Shown in pieces: positions 1 through 21,501 of a DNA stretch of 64,000 nucleotides (within the stretch, counting starts at the first letter, position 1; each line of letters begins with the position of its first letter). The notes beneath the pieces are model-generated. The model searched no databases. It was not told where the DNA came from and saw only the letters and a list, made by a program, of their open reading frames with translations. The position numbers and the translations under genes were made by a program. The stretch comes from Pseudomonas sp. PSKL.D1 (lineage in GTDB: Bacteria; Pseudomonadota; Gammaproteobacteria; Pseudomonadales; Pseudomonadaceae), in NCBI RefSeq assembly GCF_028898945.1, contig NZ_CP118607.1, forward strand, positions 3,954,001 to 4,018,000, read 5' to 3'.

Positions 1-3000
1 AGGATATCGTGCTTGTCCATCACCGCCTGCCAGGCCTGACGGAAACGCGCCAGGTCCAGGCCGCGGACATCCAGGCGCATCTGCCCCAGGTACTGGGCAC
101 TGCCCTGCTCGTACAGGCTGTGGAACAGCATGCCCTGCTGCATCGGCGACAGCGGATACAGATCCTCGATCTGCCGAGGCTCGGGGGCCAGCTTGTCCAG
201 GTGCTCCTGGTCCAGACGCGCCAACGGGAAGTCCGAAGGCGTCACCCCCGCGTTGCCCGGCGCGATGCAGTGGCTGATCAACGCCTGCAACTGGGCCAGG
301 TAGGCTTGCGCCAGCGCTTCGATGGCCGCGCTGTCGAACACCTCGCGGCTGAAGGTCCAGGCCAGGCTCAGGTGCCCGTCGTAGACTTGGCCATTGACGG
401 TCAGCCAGTTCCCCAGCGGGGCATCCGCGGCCTGGTCGGCACCGGCAGGTTCACCGGACGGCGCAAACAGGGCTGCAGCATCGCCGCTGAAACTGCCATC
501 GAACTGCCCCAGGTAGTTAAAGGTGACTTTTGGTTGCGCCAGGGCTGCCAGAGCCTGACGCTGGGCATCACTGCCCAGGTAGCGCAGCACGCCGTAGCCC
601 AGGCCCTTGTCCGGGATGGCCCGCAGTTGCTCCTTGATCGCCTTGATCGAAGCGGCCAGGTCGGCTTGCGGGGTCAGGCGCAGCGGGAACACCGTGGTGA
701 ACCAGCCCACCGTGCGGGTCAGGTCGACGTCGTCGAACAGTTCCTCACGGCCATGGCCTTCCAGGCGGATCAGCGCACTGTCGTTGCCGGTCCAGTCGGC
801 CAGCGTGCGTGCCAGGGCGGTCAACAGCAGGTCGTTGACCTGGGTCCGGTAGGCGGCAGGGGCCTGCTGCAACAACTGCTGGGTAACTTCGCGGCCCAGT
901 CGCACCTGCACGGTGTGGGCGTCGCGATTGTACTGCGCGGCGTGCGGATCGGCGCACGGCAGCACAGGGTCTACAGGAGCCGACTGGGTCAGCCAGTAAT
1001 CGAACTGGGCATCCAGCGCGCCGTCACGGGCATGGCGCGACAGGCGCTCGCCCCACTGCTGGTAGCTGGTCGTCTTGGCCGGCAGTTGCACCCGCTGGCC
1101 AGCGGCCAGTTGCCGATAGGCGGTTTGCAGGTCTTCAAAGAGAATCCGCCACGACACGCCATCCACCACCAGGTGGTGAATCACCAGCAACAGGCGTTGC
1201 TCGCCAGCCGGCAGGTTGGCCAGCACGGCGCGCAGCAGTTGCCCGCGTGCGGGGTCAAGGCTGGTATGGGCACGCTGGGCCAGGGCCTGCACGGCGTCGC
1301 CATCGACGGCATCGGCCTGCCACAGCAACGCTTCGTGCTGCTGCCGGGCAGCCACTTCGGCCACGCTCAGGTGGGTGGCCTGCAACGTTTCGCCCTGGCC
1401 GGCGAAGCACAGCCGCAGCGCATCGTGGTGGTTGACCAGCGCGGCCAGCGCCTGCTCAAGGATGGCCGCCTGCAGCGGCTCGCCGGGCTTGAGGGAAACT
1501 GACTGGTTCCAGTGCTCGGGGTGGCTCAGGCCTTTGTCGAAGAAGCCTTGCTGGATTGGCAACAGCGGCATGCTGCCTGTCACCGGCCCCTGGTCCTGTT
1601 GCGTCAATTCCTCCAGGCGCGCCACCCGGGCCAATGCCTGGATGGTCTGTTGTTCGAACAGGTCCTTAGGGCTGAAGCGGATGCCGGCCTGACGGGCGCG
1701 GCTGACCACCTGGATCGAGATGATCGAGTCACCGCCCAGTTCGAAGAAGTTGTCGCTGGCACCTACCTGCGGCAAGCGCAGCACGTCCTGCCAAATGCCT
1801 GCCAGTGCTTGTTCCATCTCCCCCTGCGGTGCTACGTAGGCTTCCTGCGCCTGGCGGGCATCCGGCTGCGGCAGGGCCTTGCGGTCGAGCTTGCCGTTGG
1901 GGTTGAGCGGCAGCTTGTCCAGCAGCAGCAGGTGTGCCGGCACCATGTAGTCGGGCAGCTGCGCCTTGAGCTGGCCCTTGAGCCGCTCGCGCAGCGCGCT
2001 TTCGTCGGCGCCACCTTCCACCACCAGGTACGCCACCAGCTGCGCGCCGGCCGGGCCGGGCTGGGCCAGCACCACCGCTTCGCGCACCTGGGCATCGTCC
2101 AGCAGGCAGGTCTCGATTTCACCCAGCTCGATGCGGAACCCGCGCACCTTCACCTGGTGGTCGACCCGGCTCACGTAGTCCACCTGGCCATCGGCCAGGT
2201 AGCGCACCAGGTCACCGGTGCGGTAGGCACGTGCGCCCGCCTCAGCGGCGAACGGGTCCGGCACGAAGCGCTCGGCGGTCAGCGCCGCCTGGCCGTGGTA
2301 GCCACGGGCCAGGCACGAACCACCGATGTACAGCTCGCCCACCGCGCCCAACGGCAACAGCTCGACGCTCTCACCCAGCACATACAGGCGGGTGTTGGGC
2401 AGGGCACGGCCGATCGGCACACTGCCCGCGCCGGCTTGCGTGCGCTCGCCATGGGTGGCGTTGATCGCCGCTTCCGCCGGCCCGTAGCGGTTGTACAGGG
2501 CAACCCCCGGCAGGCGCTGCCGGGCACGTTCAAGCAGCTCGCGCGACAGCGCCTCACCGCCCGAGAACAGCCGCTTGAGGCTGCTGCAGGCGGCCAACCC
2601 CGGGGTTTCGATGAAGGCCTGCAACATCGACGGCACAAAGTGCAGGCTGCTTACCTGCTGCGCCTGGATCAGCGCCACCAGGCGCTCCGGGTCACGCTGG
2701 TCGCCGGGTTCGGCCAGCACCAGGCGCCCGCCCGCGCTCAGCGGCCAGAGGAACTCCCACACCGACACGTCGAAGCTGAACGAGGTCTTCTGCAGCACCC
2801 CCTCGCCGGCCTCCAGGCCATAGGCCTGCTGCATCCACAGCAGGCGCCCGAGCAAGGCACCGTGGTGGTTGCCCACCCCTTTCGGGCGCCCGGTGGAGCC
2901 GGAGGTGTAGATGATGTAGGCCAGGTTGTCGGCGCCCACGGCGCTCACCGGGTTGGCCGCGCTGTAGCCTTCCAGCGCCAGCGCATCCACCTCCAGCACC

Positions 3001-6000
3001 TGCAGCGCGCGCCCTGCCAGGGGCAGGCCCGGGCGGCTGGCACGGTTGCTCAGCAGCAGCGCGATGCCGCTGTCGTCGATCATGTAGGCCAGGCGCTCGG
3101 CCGGGTATTCCGGGTCCAGCGGCACATAGGCACCACCGGCCTTGAGCACCGCCAACAGGCTGACCACCATCTCGACGCTGCGCTGCAGGGCGATGCCCAC
3201 GCGCACATCCGGGCCAACGCCCAGCTCGATCAGGTGCTGCGCCAGGCGGTTGGCCCGGGTGTTCAGCGCCTGGTAGCTCAATGCCTGCCCTGCGAACACA
3301 AGGGCAGTGGCGTCTGGCGTGCGCTGTACCTGTTGCTCGAACAATTCATGCACACGCGCTTCGGCGGCATAGCTGATTGCCGGAATATCGTTCCAGGTCT
3401 GAAGTTGAAGCTCGCGCTCCGCGGGCATCAGCAATTCCAGCTCGGCGACGCGCGCCTGCGCTGGCTGCTCGACGATCTGCAGCAGCAAGTTGAGCAAGTG
3501 CTGGTTCAGTTGCCCGATGATCGTGCTGTCGTAATGAGCGCGCGCGTAGCTGTAGTGCAACGACAGTGTCTGGCCAAGGTTGACGGCCAGGGTCAGCGGG
3601 TAGTTGGTGCGCACTTCGCTGCTGATTTCACTGAATGCCAAGCCTTGCGGCGCCCCCTCCTGAAGGGCTTCGGAGATCGGGTAGTTCTCGAACACCAGAA
3701 TGTTGTCGAACAGCGCCTCGCCGCCCTGCCCCGCCCAACGCTGGATAGCGTTGAGCGCGGTGTGCTCGTACTCGCGTGCGGCCAGGTTGGTCGCCTGCAA
3801 GCCTTGCAGCCACTCACCCAGGGCCAGCCCGGCGTGCGGTGTGCCCAGCACTGGCAAGGTGTTGATGAACAGGCCGATCATCTGCCCGGCCCCCGCCAGC
3901 GCGGCCGGGCGCCCTGCCACCGTAGCACCGAAGGCCACGCAGGCCTGGCCGGTATAGCGTTGCAACAGCAACTGCCAGGCGCCCTGCACCAGGGTGTTGA
4001 CGGTGACCTTGTGCTGACGCGCGCTGGCCTGCAGGCGCTGAGTCTGTTCAATGCTGAGGCGGGCATGCAAATCATCGTGCCCGCTACCGGCCTGTACCTG
4101 GCCGGCCACGGCTTCGGCCAGACGAGTGGGTGCCTGCAATGCCTGAAGCTGGCCCCGCCAGAATGCCTCGCACTGCTGCGGGTCCTGGCGTTCCAGCCAG
4201 TCAATGTAGTCACGGAAGCGCGCCGGTGCGCCAGCAGGTGGCTGGCCACGGTAATGCTGCAGCACTTCACCCATCAGTTGCGCGCTGCTCCAACCGTCCA
4301 TGAGGATGTGGTGGCTGGTGTAGATCAGGTGATAACCGTCGTCTTCGGTACGGGCCAGAACCAGGCGCATCAGCGGCGCGCTGCCAAGGTCGAATCCGGC
4401 ATCGTGCTCTTGACGGGCCAGGGTTTGCAGCGCCCCTGCGAGGTCATCAAAGCCACGCAGGTCTTCGATACGCATCGGCATCGGCAGCGACCGGTGCACC
4501 AGCTGCAGCGGCCGTTCGCCGAGGTTCCAGAGGAAACGGCTACGCAGGATTTCGTGCTGCGCCAGCACCTGCTGCCAGGCCTCACGGAACCGCTGCGGGT
4601 CCAGGCCGCTGACGTTCATGCGCATCTGGTTGATGTAGCCGCCGGCATTCTGTTCATAGAGGGTGTGGAACAGCATGCCCTGCTGCATCGGCGACAGCGG
4701 ATAGATGTCCTCGATCTGACCCGCCGCTACCGGCAACCCATCAAGCTGGGCCTGCGTCAGGCCGGCCAGGGGAAAGTCGGAAGAGGTGACGCCGGCGTTC
4801 GGGTGGCTGGTGCAGTGGGCGATCAACACCTGCAGTTCGTCAGCGTACCGTGCAGCCAGTTGCTCAATGGTCGCGCGGTCATACTGGGCATCGCTGAAAT
4901 GCCAGCCCAGGCGCAGTTGGCCATCGTAGACCTGGCCGTTGATGGTCAGCCAGTTGCCCAGCGGCGCCTGCTCGCTGTGCTCGGCACCTGCCGGCTCGGG
5001 GGCGGGTGCCCACAGCTGGCCTTCGCGGGTGTCGAAACTGCTGTCGAACTGGCCAAGGTAGTTGAAGGTCAGGCGCGCGTTGGGCAGTGCCGCCAGCGTC
5101 GCACGCGTGGCATCGTCGCCCAGGTGGCGCAGCACGCCAAAGCCCAGGCCCTTGTCGGGGATGGCACGCAGTTGTTCCTTGATCTGCTTGATCGAGCCCG
5201 GCATGTCGGCGGCCGGGGTCAGCAGTACCGGGTAGACGCTGGTGAACCAGCCGACGGTGCGGCTCAGGTCGATGTCGTCGAACAGCGCCTCGCGGCCATG
5301 GCCTTCCATCTGTATCAGCAACGACGCTTCACCCGTCCAGCGCACCATCACCCGTGCCAGCGCGGCCAGCAACAGGTCGTTGACCTGGGTCCTGTAGCTG
5401 CTGTTGCAGGCCTGCAGCAACTGGCGCGTGGCCGAGGCATCAAGGCGGGTGTGCACATGCTGCGCGCGGCGGCTGGCCAGGTCTTCGCTGGCGCGATCGC
5501 GCGGCAGGTCAAGCGGTGCCTGTTGCAGGCTGGCCTGCCACTGCTGCACCTGGGCCTGGCGCGCCTCGGCCTGAGCCCACTCGCGCAGGCGTTCGGCCCA
5601 GGTTTTCAGGGAGCTGGTCTTGGCAGGCAACGCAGCCGGTTCGCCGGCCAGTTGGCGTGCATAGGCAGCGGCCAGGTCCTCCAGCAGAATGCGCCAGGAC
5701 ACACCGTCCACCACCAGGTGGTGAATGACCAGCAACAGCCGCTGCTGGCCATCCGGCAGCTGCGCCAGCATGGCCCGCAGCAACGGGCCGTCCGCCAGGT
5801 CAAGGCTGCGCTGGGCGCGCTCGCAGGCAGCCAGCAACGCGTCGGCATCGGCCACTTCGACCTGCCACAGCAAAGGCTGTGCCTGGGCCTGCTCGACGCC
5901 GCGGTAACTGGCCTGCCAGTGCCCGGCCTGGTGCTCGAACACCAGACGCAGGGCGTCATGGTGACGCAGGATCGCCTGCAGTGCCTGCTCCAGGGCCTGG

Positions 6001-9000
6001 GCATGCAACGGCTGGGAAGCGTTGAGCAGCAACGACTGGTTCCAGTGATGGCGTTGCGGCACGGCGTCTTCGAAGAACAGTTGCTGCACGGGCAGCAGTG
6101 GCGTCGGGCCCACCACCGGCGACTGGTCGACCTGCAGGGCCGGCCCGCCCACCTGGGCAACCCGGGCCAGGCCCAGCACTGTCTGATGCTGGAACAGGTC
6201 TTTAGGGGTGAAATGAATACCTTGCGCGCGTGCCCGGCTCACCACCTGGATGGACACGATCGAGTCGCCACCCAGTTCGAAGAAGTTGTCCGCCAGCCCT
6301 ACACGCTCAAGCTTCAACACCTGTTGCCAGATGTCGGCAATCTGCTGCTGCAGCGGTGTCTGCGGCGCCTGGTAGGCTTGCTGCAGCGCGCTCAGGTCCG
6401 GTTGTGGCAGGCGCTTGCGGTCGACCTTGCCATTGGGTGTCAGCGGCAGGCTGGCCAGCACCAGCAGGTGCGCCGGCACCATGTAGTCGGGCAGCTGTTG
6501 CTTGAGCCGGGCGCGCAAGGCTTCACGCAAGTCGCCTTCGCGGGTAGCGTCCGCCAGTATGGCCTCGGCCCCTTCAGGCACCACGTAGCCAACCAGTTGC
6601 TGGCCACTCGGGCCTTCGCAGGCCACCACAACCGCTTCGCGAATGCCCTCGCTTTCGAGCAGGCGTGCCTCGACTTCACCCAGCTCGATGCGGAAGCCCC
6701 GCACCTTCACCTGGCGGTCGATACGCCCGAGGTAATCGATGATGCCGCTGCCGCGCTGGCTCACCAGGTCGCCACTGCGGTACAGCCGGGCGCCCTCGCC
6801 GAACGGGTCTGGCACAAAGCGCTCGGCGGTCAGCGCCGGGCGCTTCAGGTAACCACGGGCCAGGCCTTGGCCACCCAGGTACAGTTCACCGGGGATGCCC
6901 AATGGCAGCAGGTTGAGGTCAGCATCGAAGACATAGGCTCGGCGCTCGCCGACACGGTCACCGATCGGCGCGTACGCGGCGCCGCAGGGGTCGTGCTCGG
7001 CCGCCTTCCAGATCAGCGGCGTGACCACCGTTTCGGTCGGGCCGTAACCGTTGATGATGTAGGTCGGGCGCAGTACACGGCGGGCCAGGGCATAGCTGGC
7101 CTCGGCCACGGCATCACCACCAAAGCAGTAGACCCGCACCGGCGGCGGGTTGCCATCGCGCTCTGCATGCTCGGCCAGCTGTTGCAGGTAGACCGGCGGG
7201 AACGCTGCCACGGTGACGCCGTGCGTGTGCATGGCGTTGTAGGTCTGCTCCGGAGTCCACAACTGCGGGTCACGGATAAGCAACGAGGCTCCGTGGGTCA
7301 ACGCGGTCAGCCAGCGCTCATGGGCCCCGTCGAAGGCGAACGACATGAAATGCAGCTCGCAGTCGGCCGCGCTCATCTCGTAACGGGCTCCGATCGCCCG
7401 GCAATGCATGGCGATCGGCCCATGGGCGACGGCCACGCCCTTGGGCAGGCCGGTGGAGCCGGAGGTGTAGATGACGTACGCGAGGTTGTCGGCAGCCACC
7501 TCCACCGAGGGCGCATGGCCAGGCTGGGCGGCCAGGTCCAGCTGGTCCAGCGCCAGGGTCGCCAGGCCTTGCGGCACGGGCAAACGCTGCAACAGCGAAT
7601 GGTCACTGAGCAACAGCGCCATGCCACTGTCCTGCATCAGGTAGGCCAGGCGCTCCCGGGGATATTCCGGGTCAAGCGGGGTGTAGGCACCGCCGGTCTT
7701 GAGCACCGCCAGCAGGCTCACGACCATCTGCAGGCCACGCTCCAGCGCGATACCCACCAGCACTTCCGGGCCGACGCCTGCCTTGATCAGGGCATGGGCC
7801 AGGCGGTTGGCCTGTTGGTCGAGCTCGGCGAAGCTCATGCGCTGGTCGCCAAACAGCAGCGCGGTGGCGTCGGGAGCCTGCGCCGCCAGTTCGGCGATGC
7901 GCACATGCACCAGCGGGCCATCGACATGGCGCAAGTCCGGCGCGTTGCGTTCGGCCAGCAGATGATCCCACTCGGCCTGCGCAAGCAACGGCAGCTCGGC
8001 GATGCATTGCGCCGGGTTGGCGACAATACCGCGCAGCAGGGTCAGCCAGTGGCCGCCAAGGCGCTCGATGGTAGTGGCGTCGAACAGGTCGCAGGCATAC
8101 GTCAGCGATGCCCAAAGGCCATCCTCACCTTCAACGGTATCCAGGGTCAGGTCGAACGAGGCGTTGTGGCTTTCCCAGAACATGCCCTCGATGCTCAGCC
8201 CCGGCAACTGCCGGGCGCGGTTGTCACGGGCCTGGCGGTCCTGGCGCTGGTGGTTGTACATCACCTGGAACAGCGGGTTGTGGCTGAGGCTGCGATCAGG
8301 CTGCAGGGCCTCAACCAATTGCTCGAAGGGCAGGTCCTGGTGGGCCTGGGCACCGAGCACCGCCTGTTTCACCTGCTGCAGCACGGCCCTGAACGCCAGC
8401 GGCCCTTCGACGTCGGCACGCAGCACCTGGGTGTTGACGAAGAAACCCAGCAGGCGGTCGGTCTCGACCCGGTTGCGGTTAGCGGTGGGCACGCCGACGC
8501 GAATGTCGGTCTGCCCGCTGTAGCGGTGCAGCAGCACCTGGAACGAGGCCAGCAGCAGCATGAACAGGGTCGCCTGCTCCTGCTGCGCCAGGGCCTGCAG
8601 GGCCTGACTGAGGGTGCGGTCCAGCGGCAGGTCGAAGCGTGCGCCACGCAGGCTTGGCTGGGCCGCACGCGGGCGGTCGGTGGGCAGTTCCAGCACCGGC
8701 TGGCGATCGCCCAGTTGCTCGCGCCAGTAAGCCAGCTGCTGCTCGCTGCCACCGGCCTCCATCCAGCGCCGCTGCCACACGGCATAGTCGGCGTACTGGA
8801 TGGCCAGTGCCGGCAAGTGCACCGGGCGCTGCTCGACAAAGCCGAGGTAAAGTTGCATCAGCTCGTCCACCATCACCTGCATCGACCAGCCATCCGAGAC
8901 GATATGGTGCTGCACCATCACCAGCACATGCTCGTCCTCGGCCACTGCCAGCAGGCCGACACGCACCAGCGGGCCGCGCTCCAGGTCGAAAGTCTTCGCC

Positions 9001-9454
9001 ACCTGCTGTTCGATCAACGCCTGGATGTGCGCCTCGCGCTCATCCGCCGCGCTGCCTGCTGGCAGCTCGAGGCGTTCGATGGCAAGCGGCAACTGCGCCT
9101 GCACCTGCTGGCGCGGCCGCTCCCCGTCGAGGACGAAGGTGGTGCGCAGGGTTTCGTGGCGTGCGACCAGGGCATCGAACGCCTGTTGCAGCGCAGCGGC
9201 ATCCAGCTGACCGCGCAGGCGCAGCGCGGTGGGGATGTGGTAGGCGCTGCTGCCAGGCTCCAGTTGCCACAGGAACCACTGGCGCTCCTGGGCGAACGAC
9301 AACGGCAGCTGGTCGAGCTCGTCACGGATTTCGGGGATCGGCAGGTTGGCAGGCGAAACCTGCTGCTCGGCCATTTTCGCCAGGTACTGGCGGCGCTTGT
9401 CCAGCGGCAAGGCGATGAAGCGCTTGGCGATACGCAGGGCGGCGGAGCGGTCCA

Positions 9455-9455
<1 letters not shown>
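1..9455 (-). CDS. Pyoverdine-type side-chain NRPS, second enzyme (3' end outside window)
   Basis: Large non-ribosomal peptide synthetase read leftward from an ATG at 9455-9453; 3151 codons stay open to the window edge with no stop. Domain order by motif, with rough residues: C (HHIVSDGWS ~187), A (TSGSTG ~664, NGKVDRK ~1005), T (LGGDS ~1060), E (HHLVVDGVSW ~1245), C (~1715), A (TSGSTG ~2184, NGKLDRK ~2522), T (LGGDS ~2574), E (~2762), then the start of a third C (~3098 on). The first C has the LCL-like opening LSFAQERQWFLWQ; both C domains after an E have YPLSPMQQGMLFH, typical of DCL domains, so the E domains look active. The adenylation codes I read by aligning to PheA are DGEACGGVTK (remembered as pyoverdine-type Lys; moderate confidence) and DVWHFGRINK (unassigned). 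Its start overlaps the NRPS1 stop by one base (TAATG) behind a strong GGAGGAGG ribosome site, so the two are coupled. Inference: it adds a D-Lys-like and a second D-residue after NRPS1. Confidence 0.9.
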
Positions 9456-19111
<9,656 letters not shown>

Positions 19112-19165
19112 CTGCGATCTTCCATACAGTTGGGTATCGAGCGTTGGCTCGGCTATCCCTACGGG

Positions 19166-19192
19166 ACGTAAGACGGCACGAAAAAATTAGCC
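19166..19192 (-). promoter_or_regulatory. PvdS/PfrI-type iron-starvation box before NRPS1
   Basis: On the minus strand the sequence reads GGC-TAATT-N16-CGT, one base away from the iron-starvation consensus TAAAT-N16-CGT known for PvdS-dependent promoters. The CGT ends 55 bp before the NRPS1 start. The same spacing occurs at three other promoters in this locus. Confidence 0.72.
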
Positions 19193-19235
19193 GAACACGC
19201 GCCAGCGCTGGCAGCAGCCGCTTTAAAGGTGCAAC

Positions 19236-19262
19236 GGCTAAATCGGCGGCGGCGCTGCTCGT
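19236..19262 (+). promoter_or_regulatory. PvdS/PfrI-type box before the SCP2/JmjC dioxygenase
   Basis: GGC-TAAAT-N16-CGT, an exact match to the iron-starvation consensus, ending 36 bp before the GTG start at 19299. It is divergent from the NRPS1 box, with about 43 bp between the two elements. Confidence 0.8.
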
Positions 19263-19298
19263 TAACCCTGAACAACGAAAGACCGACAGGGGTTTACC

Positions 19299-20420
19299 GT
19301 GGACCTTCAGAGCATCCTCAGCAAGCTGTTCGCCAACGCCCATGCCGTGGGAATAGAAGGCGTGTACCAGTTCGTCTTCGGCCAGGACCGGGCGTTCTGG
19401 TCCGAGGTCCGCGAAAACAGCCGCACGGGCGCGGGCCGCCATGGTGCGCCAGATGTCACCATAGAAGTCGCCGAGCGCGACTTCCTCGGCATCATGGGCG
19501 GCACGGCCAACGTCGAGGAGCTGTTTGCCAGCGCGCGCCTCAAGATCACCGGCAACATGGGCTTGGCCACCCTGCTGCCGCAGATCATCAACAGTGCACG
19601 GCAAGGCGCGGCGGCCAGCAAGGTGGCGATGAACCAGCGCTACCCTACTCCGGCACGCATCAGCGAGCGGATCTCCGCGGCCCAGCCGGTACTGCGTGAA
19701 GTACCACGCATCAGCCGCGCGCAAATGCCCGTCGAGCGCTTTCGCCATGATTACCTGCCACAGGGCTTGCCGGTGGTGCTCAGTGATGCGCTGCAGGACT
19801 GGCCGCTGTTCACCATGGGCCGTGAGGCGTCGCTTGCACACTTCGCCGAACTGCAGGGCATCACTCGCCACGGCGACTACGTGAAAAAGACCTTCTCCAC
19901 CGACCGCGACTTCCGCTCGACCTCCATGGCCGAGTTCATCGCCTCGCTGGACACCCCGGCCAAGCCAGGCGAAACCCCTGCCTACATGGGCAACAACATC
20001 GTGCCGGAAAAACTCCTGACGCTGATCCGCTTTCCGGATTACTTCGAGCGTTCGCGCTTCATCGCGCCACGTATCTGGATAGGCCCCAAGGGCACGCTGA
20101 CCCCATTGCACCGCGACGACACCGACAACCTGTTTGCCCAGGTCTGGGGGCAGAAGTCGTTCATTCTGGCAGCGCCCCACCATCGCCCAGCCCTGGGCAC
20201 CTGGTCGACCAGCCCCAAGGGTGGCCTGGACGGCTGTGACTTCAACCCGGATGCCGCGGACTACCAGCGCTTCCCAGCCGCTCGCGAGGTGCCATTCCTG
20301 CGTGTGGTACTGCAGGCCGGCGACTTGCTCTTCCTGCCTGAAGGCTGGTTCCACCAAGTGGAGTCGGTGTCCACTTCGCTGTCGGTGAACTTCTGGGTGA
20401 ATTCCGGGCGCGGCTGGTGA
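19299..20420 (+). CDS. SCP2-like domain fused to JmjC/cupin_8 Fe(II)/2-oxoglutarate dioxygenase
   Basis: A 373-aa protein starting at GTG with an AGGGG-like ribosome site. The first ~100 residues resemble an SCP2 sterol-carrier fold (VEELFASARLKITGNMGLA). The rest is a JmjC-like cupin: metal ligands H-x-D at ~271-273 (PLHRDDTDN), a 2-oxoglutarate-binding Lys in WGQKSFIL, and a distal His near 352 (GWFHQVES). It therefore looks like an active non-haem iron hydroxylase of the FIH/JMJD5 type. It is divergent from the NRPS and has its own PvdS-type box, so it is made under iron starvation with the siderophore genes. Inference: it hydroxylates a precursor, a carrier-bound residue such as Asp, or the finished peptide. 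The usual pyoverdine beta-hydroxylases are TauD/SyrP-like, and none is present in this window. The substrate is unknown. Confidence 0.85.
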   Translation: MDLQSILSKLFANAHAVGIEGVYQFVFGQDRAFWSEVRENSRTGAGRHGAPDVTIEVAERDFLGIMGGTANVEELFASARLKITGNMGLATLLPQIINSARQGAAASKVAMNQRYPTPARISERISAAQPVLREVPRISRAQMPVERFRHDYLPQGLPVVLSDALQDWPLFTMGREASLAHFAELQGITRHGDYVKKTFSTDRDFRSTSMAEFIASLDTPAKPGETPAYMGNNIVPEKLLTLIRFPDYFERSRFIAPRIWIGPKGTLTPLHRDDTDNLFAQVWGQKSFILAAPHHRPALGTWSTSPKGGLDGCDFNPDAADYQRFPAAREVPFLRVVLQAGDLLFLPEGWFHQVESVSTSLSVNFWVNSGRGW

Positions 20421-20431
20421 TGCCTGGGGGG

Positions 20432-20458
20432 CGGTAATTTGCACGGGCGTCTACTCGT
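20432..20458 (+). promoter_or_regulatory. PvdS/PfrI-type box before the siderophore-interacting protein
   Basis: CGG-TAATT-N16-CGT with the CGT at 20456-20458, 33 bp before the ATG of the next gene and just after the stop of the dioxygenase gene. It has one mismatch to the TAAAT consensus. It allows the downstream gene to be transcribed separately as well as by read-through. Confidence 0.65.
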
Positions 20459-20491
20459 TCATAGGGAAAGCCGCCTGCACGAGAACACCCC

Positions 20492-21460
20492 ATGCCCAGC
20501 CCCGCCCGCATGACACAAACGCTCCAGCAAGGCCTGCGCCGCCTGATCGGCGGCCGCACGTCGGCCGCCACCGGCTACCGCGTGTTCGACCTGGCGCTCA
20601 GTCGCCGCATCAGCCTGAGCCCATCGCTCACCCGCCTGGTGTTCACCGGGCCCGACATTGCCGAAATGAACACCTTGGCACCCGACCAACGGGTGAAGCT
20701 GTTCTTCCCTGCTGCCGACGGCTCACTGCCGCGACTGCCCATCGACCAGCACTGGAAGGCGGCGCACAGCGCACTGCCGCCCGAGCGGCGCCCGCCCATG
20801 CGTACCTATACCATCCGCGCCCTGCACCGCGAGGCGCTGGAGGTGGAGGTGGATTTCGTCCTGCACGGCGTCAATGGCCCCGCATCAGCCTGGGCCACCC
20901 ATGCCCAGGTCGGCGACTGCCTGCAAATGGTCGCGCCGAACCTGGCCTATACAGGTGACCCGGGTGGTTACGAGTGGAAGCCGCCGCACGGCTTGCGCAA
21001 CGTGTTGCTGGTCGGCGACGAAACAGCCCTGCCGGCAATCACCGGCATTCTCGAACAGTTGGCCGATCAGCAGCCCGAGCTGGCGGTAGAGGCCTTCATC
21101 GAGGTGCCTCTGCAAGCCGATTGCCTGCCCCTGCGCCACAGCACCGCGACGCGCCTGCATTGGCTGCCCCGTGACATGCTGCAGTGCGAGCATGGCCAAG
21201 CCATGCAGCACGCCGTGCGTGAGCTGGCTACCCTGGCGCAGGGCAGCGCGACCATTAACGTAAAGCTGGAAGACGTGGATATCGAAACACGCATTCTGTG
21301 GGAAAAAGCCAGCACGCGCCGCAGCGCGTTCCATGCCTGGGTGGCGGGCGAGTCAGCGACGGTGATGGACATCCGCCGCCACCTGATCAAGGAGCGCGGG
21401 CTGCCACGTGAATGCCTGACACTGATGGGCTACTGGCGCGCCGGCCGGGCATTCGACTGA
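20492..21460 (+). CDS. Siderophore-interacting protein (SIP/FAD-binding ferric reductase family)
   Basis: A 322-aa cytoplasmic flavoprotein of the SIP family, whose members reduce Fe(III)-siderophores to release iron. Seen: a FAD-binding RTYTIRA motif near 106, the cofactor-domain segment LLVGDETALPAI near 170, and the C-terminal SIP motif ending in LMGYWRAGRAFD. The ATG at 20492 is used; a second in-frame ATG at 20510 (MTQTLQQ) is possible. It follows the dioxygenase gene by 71 bp and has its own PvdS-type box. Pyoverdine iron is normally released in the periplasm by FpvC-K. A SIP here may therefore act on another ferric siderophore, or iron release may differ in this strain (inference). Confidence 0.9.
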   Translation: MPSPARMTQTLQQGLRRLIGGRTSAATGYRVFDLALSRRISLSPSLTRLVFTGPDIAEMNTLAPDQRVKLFFPAADGSLPRLPIDQHWKAAHSALPPERRPPMRTYTIRALHREALEVEVDFVLHGVNGPASAWATHAQVGDCLQMVAPNLAYTGDPGGYEWKPPHGLRNVLLVGDETALPAITGILEQLADQQPELAVEAFIEVPLQADCLPLRHSTATRLHWLPRDMLQCEHGQAMQHAVRELATLAQGSATINVKLEDVDIETRILWEKASTRRSAFHAWVAGESATVMDIRRHLIKERGLPRECLTLMGYWRAGRAFD

Positions 21461-21472
21461 CGGGCAAGGGCC

Positions 21473-21493
21473 GGGGGCCGCCTGGCGACCCCC
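21473..21493. terminator. Possible hairpin between converging sip and pvdH
   Basis: GGGGG-C-CGCC-T-GGCG-A-CCCCC forms an imperfect GC-rich stem in the 41-bp gap between the two convergent stops. There is no T-run on either strand, so it is at best a weak bidirectional terminator. Confidence 0.35.
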
Positions 21494-21501
21494 GACACGG
21501 C

